Shown: positions 31,249 to 40,185, counted from the first letter of the stretch. The stretch is DNA of 64,000 nucleotides from Ktedonobacter racemifer DSM 44963 (GCF_000178855.1 NZ_ADVG01000002.1:1550001-1614000), one strand, 5' to 3'. Made by a program: numbers and translations. The notes: generated by a model from the letters alone, not told the origin.

Positions 31249-32304
31249 ATGCCATCCATCTGCCCCCACTGCTTTGTAGCCAACTTTGAACAGGCCGCGA
31301 CCTGTCTTCAATGTGGGGCACAAATGCCCACCCGGCGTAAAGGGACGGGGTCCTTTACCAAGCTCGCGCGTTTTACCGAGATACCACAGACGCCACTCCC
31401 CTCCATGCTTTCAAAGTCCGAGGACGAGGAGGATGCACTGGCGTTACCGGTCTCCGATCCCATGCTCAGCGTTTCTAATATACCGGGAATCGTGGCCAGG
31501 AAGACCGTCGCGCCCCTGCCACAGCCCGATCCCCAGCCCAGGCCGATGCCTCACAAGCAGGTGCAGAAGCTTCAGCTTCGTCCCGTGCTCGTCGGGCATG
31601 GCAGCATTATTACCCATCACTCGTGGTTCCTGACCAGTCAGACTGGACATCACATGGAAGCAGGCAGGGTCTATACGCTGCTGGAGGAAGAAGCCAGGCA
31701 TCGCGATCTCGATGACATCCAGGTGGCCTGCATGCATGGGCGATCAGGGCAGCCAGCATACATTCAGCTTCAGCGCCAGGACGCCTCGGTCTTCCTCTCT
31801 CTTACCTCGCTGGCGGAACATCTCTATATCTCGCACACAACCACGCTGCGTCTACCGGTGAGCCTGTTCCGTTGCCTGGCCTTTGTCGCGTTGACCCTTT
31901 TTGTCATTATCGCGCCTTTTAGCGCCCCCTCTTTCGTGTCTCTCTTCGCTCAATCCTCCTGGCTAAGCGCCCTCGTAAGCCCTTCACCTTCCAATAGCTT
32001 TCTCTCCAACTGGTTACTCACTGGATTCTTTGACCTGCTAAGCTTACTCATCTATATTCCGGTCTTATGCCTCTTTCTTGTGTGCCTCTTGCGCTTCTTG
32101 CTGGCCTGGAGACAGCAGAGGGATCCGCTCGCGCTCCTACGCTCCAGACATATCCAGCTCTCACAGCGTGATAACGCCGCGCTCCTTGAACACCTGGCCA
32201 ACGACATTGTACGCAGTACAGCCAGGCATCTTGGCATAGACGCCAGCGAGTCGCTCCTGGTGACTGCCTCACACCAGGCAAGCCAGCGCTTCCACCTGGT
32301 CTAA
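31249..32304 (+). CDS. Zinc-ribbon membrane protein of unknown function
   Basis: The start at 31249 follows GAGGAGGA; an in-frame ATG nine codons upstream lacks such a site. The 351-aa protein opens with a zinc ribbon (Cys5-x2-Cys8 ... Cys19-x2-Cys22, 'CPHC...CLQCG'), then a low-complexity Pro-rich linker. A small domain follows ('VLVGHGSIITHHSWFLTSQTG', about 125-200), and then two or three helices (about 205-290) and a cytoplasmic tail ending 'ESLLVTASHQASQRFHLV'. Zinc-ribbon plus helices is frequent in Ktedonobacteria, but no named family was recognised. It has a strong promoter with a palindromic operator, so it is probably regulated. Confidence 0.7.
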   Translation: MPSICPHCFVANFEQAATCLQCGAQMPTRRKGTGSFTKLARFTEIPQTPLPSMLSKSEDEEDALALPVSDPMLSVSNIPGIVARKTVAPLPQPDPQPRPMPHKQVQKLQLRPVLVGHGSIITHHSWFLTSQTGHHMEAGRVYTLLEEEARHRDLDDIQVACMHGRSGQPAYIQLQRQDASVFLSLTSLAEHLYISHTTTLRLPVSLFRCLAFVALTLFVIIAPFSAPSFVSLFAQSSWLSALVSPSPSNSFLSNWLLTGFFDLLSLLIYIPVLCLFLVCLLRFLLAWRQQRDPLALLRSRHIQLSQRDNAALLEHLANDIVRSTARHLGIDASESLLVTASHQASQRFHLV

Positions 32305-32338
32305 AATATAAAATGGACCAGTGACTCCTGCTGAAAGA

Positions 32339-32382
32339 GTCTCGCTTGCAGACCAGGTGTCTCCCTGGTCTGCAAGCGAGAC
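32339..32382 (+). terminator. Palindromic terminator
   Basis: Perfect 19-nt arms GTCTCGCTTGCAGACCAGG / CCTGGTCTGCAAGCGAGAC around TGTCTC, 35 bases after the zinc-ribbon gene. Confidence 0.75.
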
Positions 32383-32532
32383 GTGTTTCTATATAGCAGG
32401 TAGAGTCTCGATGTGTGCGCTCAGGCCTGGAAAAAGTTGGCTATGAGCTGTTTTTATTGCTTTTTCTATGGCATACTATTCTTAGAGCAGCGTAGTGCGT
32501 TCCTGCCTCGTTCCCCAGGAGGAGCAAAACCC

Positions 32533-32814
32533 ATGGATCCTGAAACTGCCGTCTATGTCCTCTATATTGCCGAATTATGGATCGATGACGGCAAGCAGAA
32601 AGCCGAGATCATCTATGCCTATGGCCTCAATCAGCGACATGCCCTCGACAATTTTCAGCAGTGGCTCTCACCCGCCGGCTGGCTCTTCGCCCACCTCGAC
32701 AATATTAAGCCTCATCCCGAAGGCTATCGCATCAATGATGATCTCCTCCTGGAAGGTGTGATCACTCATGATGGTTACCGGATTTTTCAAGACCAGCTTG
32801 CCCCTATTGTCTAA
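32533..32814 (+). CDS. Small hypothetical protein, 93 aa
   Basis: The start at 32533 (MDPETAVYVLYIAE) is chosen because AGGAGG precedes it; the frame runs open from 32413 but that extension is Cys/Phe-rich and has no ribosome site. The protein is acidic and soluble, with a repeating aromatic pattern ('YVLYIAELWIDDGKQKAEIIYAYGLNQRHALDNFQQWL', 'GYRINDDLLLEGVITHDGYRIF'; key Trp, Tyr and Asp residues). No family was recognised. It stands alone between two palindromes. Confidence 0.6.
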   Translation: MDPETAVYVLYIAELWIDDGKQKAEIIYAYGLNQRHALDNFQQWLSPAGWLFAHLDNIKPHPEGYRINDDLLLEGVITHDGYRIFQDQLAPIV

Positions 32815-32851
32815 TGGCGACTTGCCTTTCAGGCTCGCAAGCTCGCCTGCG

Positions 32852-32938
32852 GTTAGAGGGTATGGACATGGGAAATGAGGCTGCGCCTCATTTCCCATGT
32901 CCATACCCTCTAACTCTCTGAGCGCCGTAGGCGCGAAA
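32852..32938. repeat. 30-bp-arm palindrome with REP-like tail
   Basis: Perfect 30-nt arms (32852-32881 and 32885-32914) followed by GAGCGCCGTAGGCGCGAAA (32920-32938). On the other flank is GCTCGCAAGCTCGCCTGCGG. It lies in the 325-base gap between tandem genes. Confidence 0.75.
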
Positions 32939-33139
32939 GTCATACCACATAAGCCCATGTATATGTTATAATACAGACATAATCAAATATTCCACTCCCA
33001 TGTTCATGGCAGCCGCGTTCTTTCTCCTGCTTGCTTGCTGGAGTAATGTGCTCGCGATGGAGCGTCTTTTTGCGCCCTCGTGCAGATGCTGTCGCCGGCC
33101 TGGCCGGCCCATTCTCTTCTACGACATGGGAGGTTTCTC

Positions 33140-34471
33140 TTGAACCTGGTCTCTTTCTCCATCAAGACCAAGGGGCCGCGCAACTTCGCGCGCCGCCTCT
33201 GGACCGTCTTCTCCCGCTTTGGCTTCAGCGAGACACGCAATCGCCGCTCGCTGGAAACGCTCATTCATGAGCTTAAACCCTATCAGGCTGCACCAACATT
33301 CTTTATTCCCGCCGTGGTCTTACAGCGCCATCCTCGCCTGCTAGCAGATATCGAACAGGCGGGGGCTGAGATCGGCATCCACGGCTATGTCCACAACGAT
33401 TATCGCCAGTTAAACAAGGATGCACAGTATACGCAGACCAGCCGCGCCATCGCAACCTTTCAGCAGGTAAAAATGCCGTTTCAGGGCTTTCGCAATCCCT
33501 ACCTGGGCTGGAGCGAGGACTCGGTTCAGGTCTTCACAGACCTGGGCTTTGCCTATGAGAGCAATGAAGCCGTACTACATGATGTTGTTGACCAGGCCTC
33601 GCTCTCCCCAACGATTCTCGATGGCTATCAGAAATCACTGGCACTCTACCGCGCCCTGCCCTGCACCGCCTATGCCCTGCGTCCACACTTTGAGGATACG
33701 CTTTTGCGCATTCCAACCAGCATTCCCGACGATGAGATGCTTTTTGATCGCTTGCGTATTACCTCAGGCGAGGAGGTGGGCAAGCTCTGGAGCCTGGTAA
33801 TGCAGCGTGTGTATGATCTGGAGGGCGCGTATGTGCTCAACCTGCATCCCGAGCGGGGAGTACTCTGTCGCCAGGCCCTGAGCATCCTGTTGCGGACCGC
33901 AACTAGCCAGCCTCGCCCCATCTGGATCACGCGCCTGGACGAGATCGCCCGCTGGTGGAAGGAGCGCGCTCGCTTCACCTTCACGCTTCAGCAGACCGCG
34001 CCCAACGCCTGGCAGGTCGAGGCTGATTGTACCGAACGCGCGACCATTCTCGCGCGCCACGTCCAGCTCGTCGAGCAGCCCACAACCACCTGGAACGAGC
34101 ACGAGGTCAGCGTGGAGGCACGCACCTTTACGCTTGAAGCCTCGCAGTGTCCAGCTATTGGTGTTTCGCCTGAGACACCCGAGGCGGTCCTGGCCTTCCT
34201 ACATGAGCAGGGCTATGCTGCTCAGCGCGCCTCCGAGGAGGAGCGCGCCTCCTATACGCACTACCTACATCTGCCCACTGGCCTGGGCGCCTCGCGCTCG
34301 GCCCAATTCGAGACGCGCAGCGATATCATACAGCAGGTAGAAGGTCTAACTACGCCTCTGCTCCGCTTTGCATGCTGGCCCTCTGGACACCAGGCAGCGC
34401 TCTCCATCAGCGGCGACATCGATTCTGTGACCATCCAGGATTTCTTTCTGCGCATCCTCGAAGTGGGGTAA
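33140..34471 (+). CDS. Polysaccharide deacetylase-like protein with displaced catalytic motif
   Basis: The likely start is TTG at 33140 (LNLVSFSI...), six bases after GGGAGG; the ATG at 33080 has no ribosome site. The 443-aa protein holds NodB-like motifs: 'PTFFIPAVVLQRHP', 'EIGIHGYVHNDY' (the zinc-type His-x-x-x-His) and 'FRNPYLGWSEDS' (motif 3). The Asp-Asp motif that should precede 'PTFF' is absent. An Asp-x-Asp signature ('ALSISGDIDSVT') is instead found at the very C-terminus, as if the domain were circularly permuted. The middle part (about 280-400) is a divergent insertion. It probably edits N-acetyl sugars of the exopolysaccharide made by the adjacent locus, but activity is uncertain. 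Confidence 0.6.
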   Translation: MNLVSFSIKTKGPRNFARRLWTVFSRFGFSETRNRRSLETLIHELKPYQAAPTFFIPAVVLQRHPRLLADIEQAGAEIGIHGYVHNDYRQLNKDAQYTQTSRAIATFQQVKMPFQGFRNPYLGWSEDSVQVFTDLGFAYESNEAVLHDVVDQASLSPTILDGYQKSLALYRALPCTAYALRPHFEDTLLRIPTSIPDDEMLFDRLRITSGEEVGKLWSLVMQRVYDLEGAYVLNLHPERGVLCRQALSILLRTATSQPRPIWITRLDEIARWWKERARFTFTLQQTAPNAWQVEADCTERATILARHVQLVEQPTTTWNEHEVSVEARTFTLEASQCPAIGVSPETPEAVLAFLHEQGYAAQRASEEERASYTHYLHLPTGLGASRSAQFETRSDIIQQVEGLTTPLLRFACWPSGHQAALSISGDIDSVTIQDFFLRILEVG

Positions 34472-34472
34472 G

Positions 34473-34536
34473 TTGAAAGAGAGGGAGCCTATGGGGGCTG
34501 GCGTGCGCCAGCCCCCATAGGCTCCCTCTCTTTCAA
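34473..34536. terminator. Bidirectional palindromic terminator
   Basis: Arms of about 30 nt (TTGAAAGAGAGGGAGCC.../...GGCTCCCTCTCTTTCAA), perfect, lie between the convergent deacetylase-like and glycosyltransferase genes, followed by AAAAA. Confidence 0.78.
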
Positions 34537-34540
34537 AAAA

Positions 34541-35782
34541 TCACTGCTGGCTTAATGCCACCTCCGGCGCCCGGTTAGGATGCGCAAGGGTATACAGGAG
34601 CTGGCGGTAGCGTTGGGCCATCGCGTCCCAGCGATAGGGTGTGTAGTCCTCCAGCGCGTTCGTGACCAGGCGCTCGCGTAGCTCTGGTTGTTGATAGAGG
34701 TCGATCATGGCCTGGGCGAAGCTCTCAACGCGCTCGGGATCGCATAGGATCAAGGACTCGCCCCTGAACATTGAACGGATGGCCTTTGTGTCTGAGGCAA
34801 GCATGGGGCGCTGCATCCAGGCATACTCGTAGGCTTTGGTGGGGAGCACAAGCTCAGAGAAGCCATTGCAGCGATAGGGAATGATGCCAACATCTCCCTG
34901 AAGCAGGAAGTCGACCAGTTCCTCCATAGCGCAGGGATCAGTAAATACGACATGCTCCTGCACCCCCAACTCTTGCGCGAGCTGTTTGAGGTATGCCAGG
35001 TGCTCACCCCGCCCCTTAATGTCCAGGCGCAACTGTGGAACTGTCTGCCGGGCCTGGGCCAGCGCCCGGATAGCGATATCCATGCCATTGCGCTCGGCCA
35101 ACGTCCCGTGATACATGATAATGAAGGGAGTTGTCTCCGCCTGCCCGGTCCGCTCAGCGACGGTATAGGGAGGGGTGCATCGCCGCTCCTCAGGAAAGAG
35201 CTTGGGATCGGCACTATTCAGGATGATGGTAATCTTCTCTTTAGGTACGCCCCGCTGGAGCAGAAGCTCTTCAAAGGGCCAGCCAACGGTGGCAACACTG
35301 TGCGCAAAGGCACAGGAGATACGCTCCTGCCAGCAGGCCAGGCGAAATATCAACGCGCCCTTACGCCCACTGGCCTTGGCGACCATCAGCTCGGGAGCCG
35401 TGTCCTGAATGTGCAGGATCACTTTCGCGCCCAATAAGCGCGGGATAAGGGCCGAGAAGACAAGAAAATCAGGGATATTATGCACGTGGATGACGTCATA
35501 GCGGCGCCTGAGATGCCTCCAGGTCAGGACCCAACCCGCCATAAGCATAAACCAGGCCCAGCTTAAGAGCGTAAGCGGCAGCGATTGCCCAAAGCCCCGA
35601 TTCATGGGCAGGCGGAAGATGCGCACCCCGTTATAGACCTCGGATTTCTGCTCGCTCTCTTGCCGCAGGCAGATGACGTCTACGTCATCGCCCCCATCCA
35701 CCGCGGCCTCTGAGATACGACGTACCAGGGGATCAAATGGATACCAGTCAAAGGTGACCGCGCCAACACGGACCGTGCTCAT
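34541..35782 (-). CDS. Family 4-type glycosyltransferase
   Basis: The 413-aa GT-B protein has an N-terminal 'GAVTFDWYPFDPLVRRISEAA' acceptor domain and 'DVIHVHNIPDFLVFSAL'. The C-terminal nucleotide-sugar domain carries 'FIIMYHGTLAERNGMDIAIRALA' and 'GDVGIIPYRCNGFSELVLPTKAYEYAWMQRPMLAS', where the E-x7-E motif of GT4 enzymes falls. No signal peptide; cytoplasmic or membrane-peripheral. Its start overlaps the stop of the family-2 gene by four bases (ATGA), so the two are translated together. It likely adds a sugar to the exopolysaccharide repeat unit; donor unknown. Confidence 0.85.
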   Translation of the reverse strand: MSTVRVGAVTFDWYPFDPLVRRISEAAVDGGDDVDVICLRQESEQKSEVYNGVRIFRLPMNRGFGQSLPLTLLSWAWFMLMAGWVLTWRHLRRRYDVIHVHNIPDFLVFSALIPRLLGAKVILHIQDTAPELMVAKASGRKGALIFRLACWQERISCAFAHSVATVGWPFEELLLQRGVPKEKITIILNSADPKLFPEERRCTPPYTVAERTGQAETTPFIIMYHGTLAERNGMDIAIRALAQARQTVPQLRLDIKGRGEHLAYLKQLAQELGVQEHVVFTDPCAMEELVDFLLQGDVGIIPYRCNGFSELVLPTKAYEYAWMQRPMLASDTKAIRSMFRGESLILCDPERVESFAQAMIDLYQQPELRERLVTNALEDYTPYRWDAMAQRYRQLLYTLAHPNRAPEVALSQQ

Positions 35783-37047
35783 ACCTGTCCTCCCTCTTCA
35801 CTATTACCGAGCGCCACGGAACTCCTGCTGGTCCGCACCCACTCAGCGCTATGCTGCTTGCTCCGCCGCACCACCAGGTACACCCACAATTTCCAGAGCA
35901 TAAAACGGGGCGCGTGCCAGAGTGCCTGATAGGTTTCTCGCGTTGGCCGCATAAAGTACAGCCCGGTTCCCAGATAGCAGGCCAGCCCAAGCAGTAAGGC
36001 GCAGGCCAACCCCAGAGTAAGCCAGGAGTACAGGACGCAACTCAGCAGGAACAACACGACACTTCCTCCCACCATCAGGGAGAGTGGGGGCGTCAGTAAC
36101 TCAAAGGCCGTCTCCAGTCGTACCCAGTCGCGCTCACGCGCGGCGAGCCGGAGCAGGCGGAGCGCAGTCTTCCAGCCTGGTTGCTCGGGTGCGCCGCTCT
36201 CCCAGCGAATATCCTGCGTGCGCATCTGCTCAAAGGAGGTCGGCATATGCGAGCGCACAACCGCCTCGGGAACATAGCGCACCCGCTCACCCTGCTCTAC
36301 TAGCTGAAGGTAATACTGGTAATCCTCAGTCACAGAGAAGGATTGCCAGGGATAGCGTTGCAGTAACGTGCGGCGCAGGCACATACCATTCCCGGTAAGG
36401 GTCGCGCTGCTTTCCAGGGCATTGCGCCCCAGTTGCCGTACATGATTGACCAGTGTCAGGGCCAGCCAGCGCAGCACGGTGCTGGGCGAATCAGAGCCAT
36501 TTAAGACTGTATTATGCATCTGGAGCGCCACGGCCCCTGCTGCTAGTTCGCGGTCGAGCGCCGCCAGAAAGCCTGGCTCGACAATAGAGTCCGCGTCCAG
36601 AATAACGTAAGCATCCGCCCACTCCGCGCCGTCCGCTTCAGTTTCGATGCGCCCGAGTAGCCAGTGGAGCGCATAGCCTTTGCCACGCTTCTCTGTGTCA
36701 AAACGCTCGTAGACGCGCACGTTCTCGCTGGAACGCGCAATCTCCGCTGTGCGGTCATGGCTGTTGTCCGCGACGATATAGATTCGATAGTGCTCACGCG
36801 CATAGGTCAGGCCCTGCAAACTTTTCAGCAAGCCGGGAAGCGTCACTTCTTCGTCATGCGCAGGTACTAATAAAGAAAAGCGGCTCACGCCAGCCTGCTC
36901 CGTCACATTCGCCTCCTGGCGCGCGCGACGCCTGGCCTCCAGCAACGCCGCCAGGCAGACCAGGCACAGGTAGGCGATCGGCAGCAAGAAGAGGAGCTCT
37001 CCTCCTGCGAGCAGCCAGCGCAACCAAACAATAAGCAACATAGACAT
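35779..37047 (-). CDS. Family 2 membrane glycosyltransferase
   Basis: The start is placed at the ATG at 37047 (MSMLLIVW): the longer frame to 37191 runs through the repeat element at 37106. The 422-aa protein has one N-terminal helix. Its GT-A domain carries 'FSLLVPAHDEEVTL', 'YIVADNSHDRT', 'VILDADSIV' (DxD-like), 'EDYQYYLQL' and 'QDIRWESG', the Q-x-x-R-W motif of processive or hyaluronan/cellulose-synthase-like enzymes. Two to three further helices follow. It probably builds the main chain or a repeat-unit linkage at the membrane. It is coupled to the next glycosyltransferase gene. Confidence 0.87.
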   Translation of the reverse strand: MSMLLIVWLRWLLAGGELLFLLPIAYLCLVCLAALLEARRRARQEANVTEQAGVSRFSLLVPAHDEEVTLPGLLKSLQGLTYAREHYRIYIVADNSHDRTAEIARSSENVRVYERFDTEKRGKGYALHWLLGRIETEADGAEWADAYVILDADSIVEPGFLAALDRELAAGAVALQMHNTVLNGSDSPSTVLRWLALTLVNHVRQLGRNALESSATLTGNGMCLRRTLLQRYPWQSFSVTEDYQYYLQLVEQGERVRYVPEAVVRSHMPTSFEQMRTQDIRWESGAPEQPGWKTALRLLRLAARERDWVRLETAFELLTPPLSLMVGGSVVLFLLSCVLYSWLTLGLACALLLGLACYLGTGLYFMRPTRETYQALWHAPRFMLWKLWVYLVVRRSKQHSAEWVRTSRSSVALGNSEEGGQV

Positions 37048-37105
37048 ACCCACTCTCTCTGCAAAAACACATCTCGACATGCGCTTATAAACTTTGCAAA
37101 TTTTC

Positions 37106-37269
37106 GTAGGGACCAGCTTTAGCGCGTCCGAACGCCATTTATGGCAGTGCGGCGTAAGCCGATTTTGGCCTGGAGAACGTACGTATCTCACGATGGCGAG
37201 ACATAAGCGTTTTTGGCTCGCGCCGAAGTGCGATTAATCGCCTTCGGACGCGCTAAAGCTGGTCCCTAC
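37106..37269. repeat. 164-bp element with 27-bp terminal inverted repeats (GTAGGGACC family), copy 1
   Basis: The ends GTAGGGACCAGCTTTAGCGCGTCCGAA (37106-37132) and their exact complement (37243-37269) enclose a sequence with a GCGATTAATCGC hairpin. Copy 2 at 61385-61551 is the same type, in opposite orientation. Its right end forms the 3' end of the glycosyltransferase gene at 37234. No target-site duplication is obvious. Confidence 0.8.
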
Positions 37270-38475
37270 CGGACTAGAGACCGTATCTCCTGTTAGTACG
37301 CTCACCGCCCGGGTCAGCAGTTCGCCACAGTATCCCCAGCCATAGCGTTGCTCGACCAATGCTCTGCCCGCACTCCCCAGGCGCGCACGCTTCTCCGCGT
37401 CGCGTAAGAGCGAGACCACCGCCTCTACAAAGGCGCCAGGTTCGTCGGCGACCAGGAGGTGTGTATTGGCCTCAAGCTCCAGTCCCTCGCAACCAATACT
37501 CGTCGAGACCACCGCCTTCTGCATCGCCAGGGCTTCCAGGATCTTCAGGCGCGTGCCACTGCCTACACTCAGCGGTACAATCGCGACCTCGGCCTCCGCG
37601 AGATAGGGCCGAGTGTCTGGCACGGAGCCGGTCACGACCACGCCGGGCAGCGCCCCCAGGCGCTCTACCTCTGGTGGCGGCTTGCGCCCCACAATCTGCC
37701 AGGTCGCACCTGGTATCTGCCGACGAATATAGGGCCAGTAGTCGCGCGCGAAGGCCAGCACAGCCGTGCTATTAGGATAGTAATCCATGGTGCCCGTGAA
37801 GATAATTCGGCCTGCCTGCTCCTGCCTGGCGGGGTCTACTTGAAAGCGCTCCAGGTCTACGCCGTTAGGAACAACTGCTATCTGCTGGCCGGAGAGCCTC
37901 GTCTGCAACCACTCCTGCTCACGCCCGCTCGTGGTAAGCACAAGGTCCGCCTGCTGACAACGTTCAAGCTCGCCACGCTTGAGAACCCTGTACTCCAACC
38001 AGTTATAGATTTTGCGCACAGGTTCTTTCTCATTCTGGTAGGTGCGCCACAGGAGCTCTTGCTCGATATTATGCTGATCAAGTACTATTTTGACCCCGGG
38101 CGGCAAGCGATAGCCCGCCACAAAGAGTCCCTCATACAGGACGGCATCAAAGGGCTCTTGCACATAGAGTGCATCGATGGCGTCCTGCACCTCGGGGAGA
38201 ATGCAGGCCTCCAGCCAGTAGGATTTTCCCCGTAGTAGGGTCTCTATCTGCTGCCGACGCTTCGCGCCCCCTGGTTGAAAGGGCAACAGGGTCACGCGCC
38301 CATTCAGTTCTTGCACCAGGGGAAGCTGAGCGCTGATCTGGACCTCTTCCGGGCTTGCCAGGGCCAGGAGACACACCTCATGATATTCGGCCAGGGCATG
38401 CAGCAAATAATAACTACGCGCGCTGGCTCCCCACTGGGGTGCGGGCAGGTACGAGCTTATGATCAGGATCTTCAC
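37234..38475 (-). CDS. Family 4 glycosyltransferase with element-encoded C-terminus
   Basis: The 413-aa GT-B protein has 'MKILIISSYLPAPQWGASARSYYLLHAL' as the N-terminal nucleotide-fold start (Gly-rich Ala-Ser loop). The C-terminal motif 'GSVPDTRPYLAEAEVAIVPLSVGSGTRLKILEALAMQKAVVSTSIGCEGLELE' region is the pattern of GT4 enzymes of the EpsF/EpsH1-type. The last dozen or so codons ('GTSFSASEGD') are read from the terminal inverted repeat of the 37106-37269 element, so the original C-terminus has been replaced. It overlaps the polymerase gene by 62 bases. Donor and acceptor unknown. Confidence 0.85.
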   Translation of the reverse strand: MKILIISSYLPAPQWGASARSYYLLHALAEYHEVCLLALASPEEVQISAQLPLVQELNGRVTLLPFQPGGAKRRQQIETLLRGKSYWLEACILPEVQDAIDALYVQEPFDAVLYEGLFVAGYRLPPGVKIVLDQHNIEQELLWRTYQNEKEPVRKIYNWLEYRVLKRGELERCQQADLVLTTSGREQEWLQTRLSGQQIAVVPNGVDLERFQVDPARQEQAGRIIFTGTMDYYPNSTAVLAFARDYWPYIRRQIPGATWQIVGRKPPPEVERLGALPGVVVTGSVPDTRPYLAEAEVAIVPLSVGSGTRLKILEALAMQKAVVSTSIGCEGLELEANTHLLVADEPGAFVEAVVSLLRDAEKRARLGSAGRALVEQRYGWGYCGELLTRAVSVLTGDTVSSPVGTSFSASEGD

Positions 38476-40021
38476 GCTTCTCTTGCTCCTCTTTTGCTTC
38501 GATTTCGGGCAACTTCAGCAACATTCCCATCATCAGGCCCAGGAAGATCACATTCCTAAAGAAGTAGAGCTGATAATCACTAAAGGCCACAGCCACTTCC
38601 ATAAAGATGGCTCCTACCAGGATCATGCCTATCATCTGGAGATAGCGGTCCTTCAGTTGCTTCACAATAATACAGCCACGGATGATGAGCGAGCCAAACA
38701 AGAACCAGAGCGCGAAGTACCCGATATAGCCCATACGCATCCAGATCCAGTAGATGGTGTTATGGGGGATATACTCGTAGGGATTACCGCCTGCGGTAGG
38801 ATCATCGGTGGCGAGTTGTGCCAGAGGCAGGGGCTGAAGAAATTTCTTGCCAAAGCCCATCCCTAGTGGATTCTCTTTGACGGTATAGAGCAAATCGAAA
38901 TCCTCGACATCGCGATAGGCATTTGAACTGGCGTCCGCGCCCTCGGGATGAAACACCGAATAGACAGCGCGCGCTGGCTCACCAATCACACCTCCGCTAT
39001 GTGCGAAGCCAAAGACATAGCCTGCACCCAGCACGCCACAGGTACAGAGAATGATCAACAGGCGTTTGCGGCGCTGCGGATTCATCACAATGGTGAGCAC
39101 CCATACGATACCGACGCCGATAATCAGCGCCACATAGTCGGTGCGGCGCTGATTGGCCTCCAGAGAATAGAGCAGGGTGGGGAGCGTCAAGAAGATCACC
39201 CACATCTGGGCTTTATCTCGATACTGCAAGAAAAAGGCGATCAGCACCAGTAACACCATGACAAAGAAAAAGGACACCTCGTGTCCCAGAATATCGTGCT
39301 GCGCCTTCATATCACCATGTAGCGGCCCCAGCACGACATAGACGCCCTGCAAGGACTTGAGCGCGGAACAGAGAATAAGGAACCAGAGAAAATTGCGGAT
39401 CTGCCTCTTCTCCGTAAGCAGATTATAGGCCAGCACATAGCACATGAAGAGATACCAGAAGGGGCGGATCTCTATGACGATAATTTTAAGAATACCACCG
39501 CTCGTCAGGCCATGGACCAGCGCCCAACCTACACAGAGCAAAAAAAGGGCCAATGGCCCCTTCATTGCGCCCCCTCTGAGCAAGGGCTTCTGGCGCGTCA
39601 GCCAGCGCCTGATCACTATTACCGCAAGAATGTAGAGCATGAAGAAGCCAATGGGGCGCTCTACCAGTCCAGCCAGTGCAGGCGGCCAGGCGTAGATGGG
39701 CAATGAGTCCGTCAGAATTGGGGTCGAGAGCGAAAATTGTTCAAACACGACCGCGCAACAGGCGACCATATAGAAGCCAAGAATTGGCCTTCGCGCGACC
39801 ACCACCAGGACGCCAATCACCAGCATGAGGCCCAGCATGAGGCTGAAGCTGCTCAAGACCCCTATCAGGATCAACACCGGGGCCAGAATCAACACCCCAA
39901 TACTCACGCGTATAAAGAGGCGGCGCTCGCTCCGTGCTCGTTCCTGCTGGGACGAGGCAACAGTCTCCACACCCATGCCGCCACTGCTTACTGTTGATTT
40001 CGACTTGAGCCGTATATCCAT
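38414..40021 (-). CDS. Wzy/O-antigen ligase-like polysaccharide polymerase
   Basis: The 535-aa membrane protein has about 12 hydrophobic helices. A large extracellular loop lies in the second half (about 335-430), including 'EDFDLLYTVKENPLGMGFGKKF' and 'YIPHNTIYWIWMRMGYIGYFALW', the His-Asn-x-x-[YL] motif of O-antigen polymerases and ligases. This is the Wzy_C family that joins lipid-linked repeat units outside the membrane. It forms one direction of the Wzy/Wzx-type exopolysaccharide locus with wzz and the CpsD-like gene upstream. The C-terminal tail is Lys/Glu-rich and cytoplasmic. Confidence 0.82.
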   Translation of the reverse strand: MDIRLKSKSTVSSGGMGVETVASSQQERARSERRLFIRVSIGVLILAPVLILIGVLSSFSLMLGLMLVIGVLVVVARRPILGFYMVACCAVVFEQFSLSTPILTDSLPIYAWPPALAGLVERPIGFFMLYILAVIVIRRWLTRQKPLLRGGAMKGPLALFLLCVGWALVHGLTSGGILKIIVIEIRPFWYLFMCYVLAYNLLTEKRQIRNFLWFLILCSALKSLQGVYVVLGPLHGDMKAQHDILGHEVSFFFVMVLLVLIAFFLQYRDKAQMWVIFLTLPTLLYSLEANQRRTDYVALIIGVGIVWVLTIVMNPQRRKRLLIILCTCGVLGAGYVFGFAHSGGVIGEPARAVYSVFHPEGADASSNAYRDVEDFDLLYTVKENPLGMGFGKKFLQPLPLAQLATDDPTAGGNPYEYIPHNTIYWIWMRMGYIGYFALWFLFGSLIIRGCIIVKQLKDRYLQMIGMILVGAIFMEVAVAFSDYQLYFFRNVIFLGLMMGMLLKLPEIEAKEEQEKREDPDHKLVPARTPVGSQRA

Positions 40022-40041
40022 GCGCGCCTCAACTCACTTGC

Positions 40042-40176
40042 TCATTTGGTCAGGGCCATATACAGTAGCAGAACAACAATACCCACGCCCAGGATCCATT
40101 TTGTACGCGTGGTATGTTGTTGTGCCAGCAGGCCAATCAAAAAAAAGAAGCCCAGGAGTCCAAGTATCTCTTTCAT
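40042..40176 (-). CDS. 44-aa small membrane protein in the exopolysaccharide operon
   Basis: An ATG at 40176 preceded by AGGAGG opens a 44-codon frame ending TGA at 40042-40044. It has two short hydrophobic segments ('ILGLLGFFFLIGLLA' and 'WILGVGIVVLLLYMAL') joined by a polar hinge, 'QQHTTRTK'. It lies between the CpsD-like and the Wzy-like genes with gaps of 9 and 20 bases, fully within operon spacing. No family was recognised. It may help assemble or regulate the polymerase. Confidence 0.65.
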   Translation of the reverse strand: MKEILGLLGFFFLIGLLAQQHTTRTKWILGVGIVVLLLYMALTK

Positions 40177-40185
40177 AGAGTCCTC

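Noticed and set aside
37048..37191. N-terminal extension of the family-2 glycosyltransferase
   Set aside because: These codons lie in the terminal-repeat element and upstream of the natural start with its helix.
38414..38475. The 62-base overlap of the glycosyltransferase and polymerase genes as a frameshift or misannotation
   Set aside because: Both ends are supported: the glycosyltransferase starts with its conserved first strand, and the polymerase has a normal hydrophilic tail.
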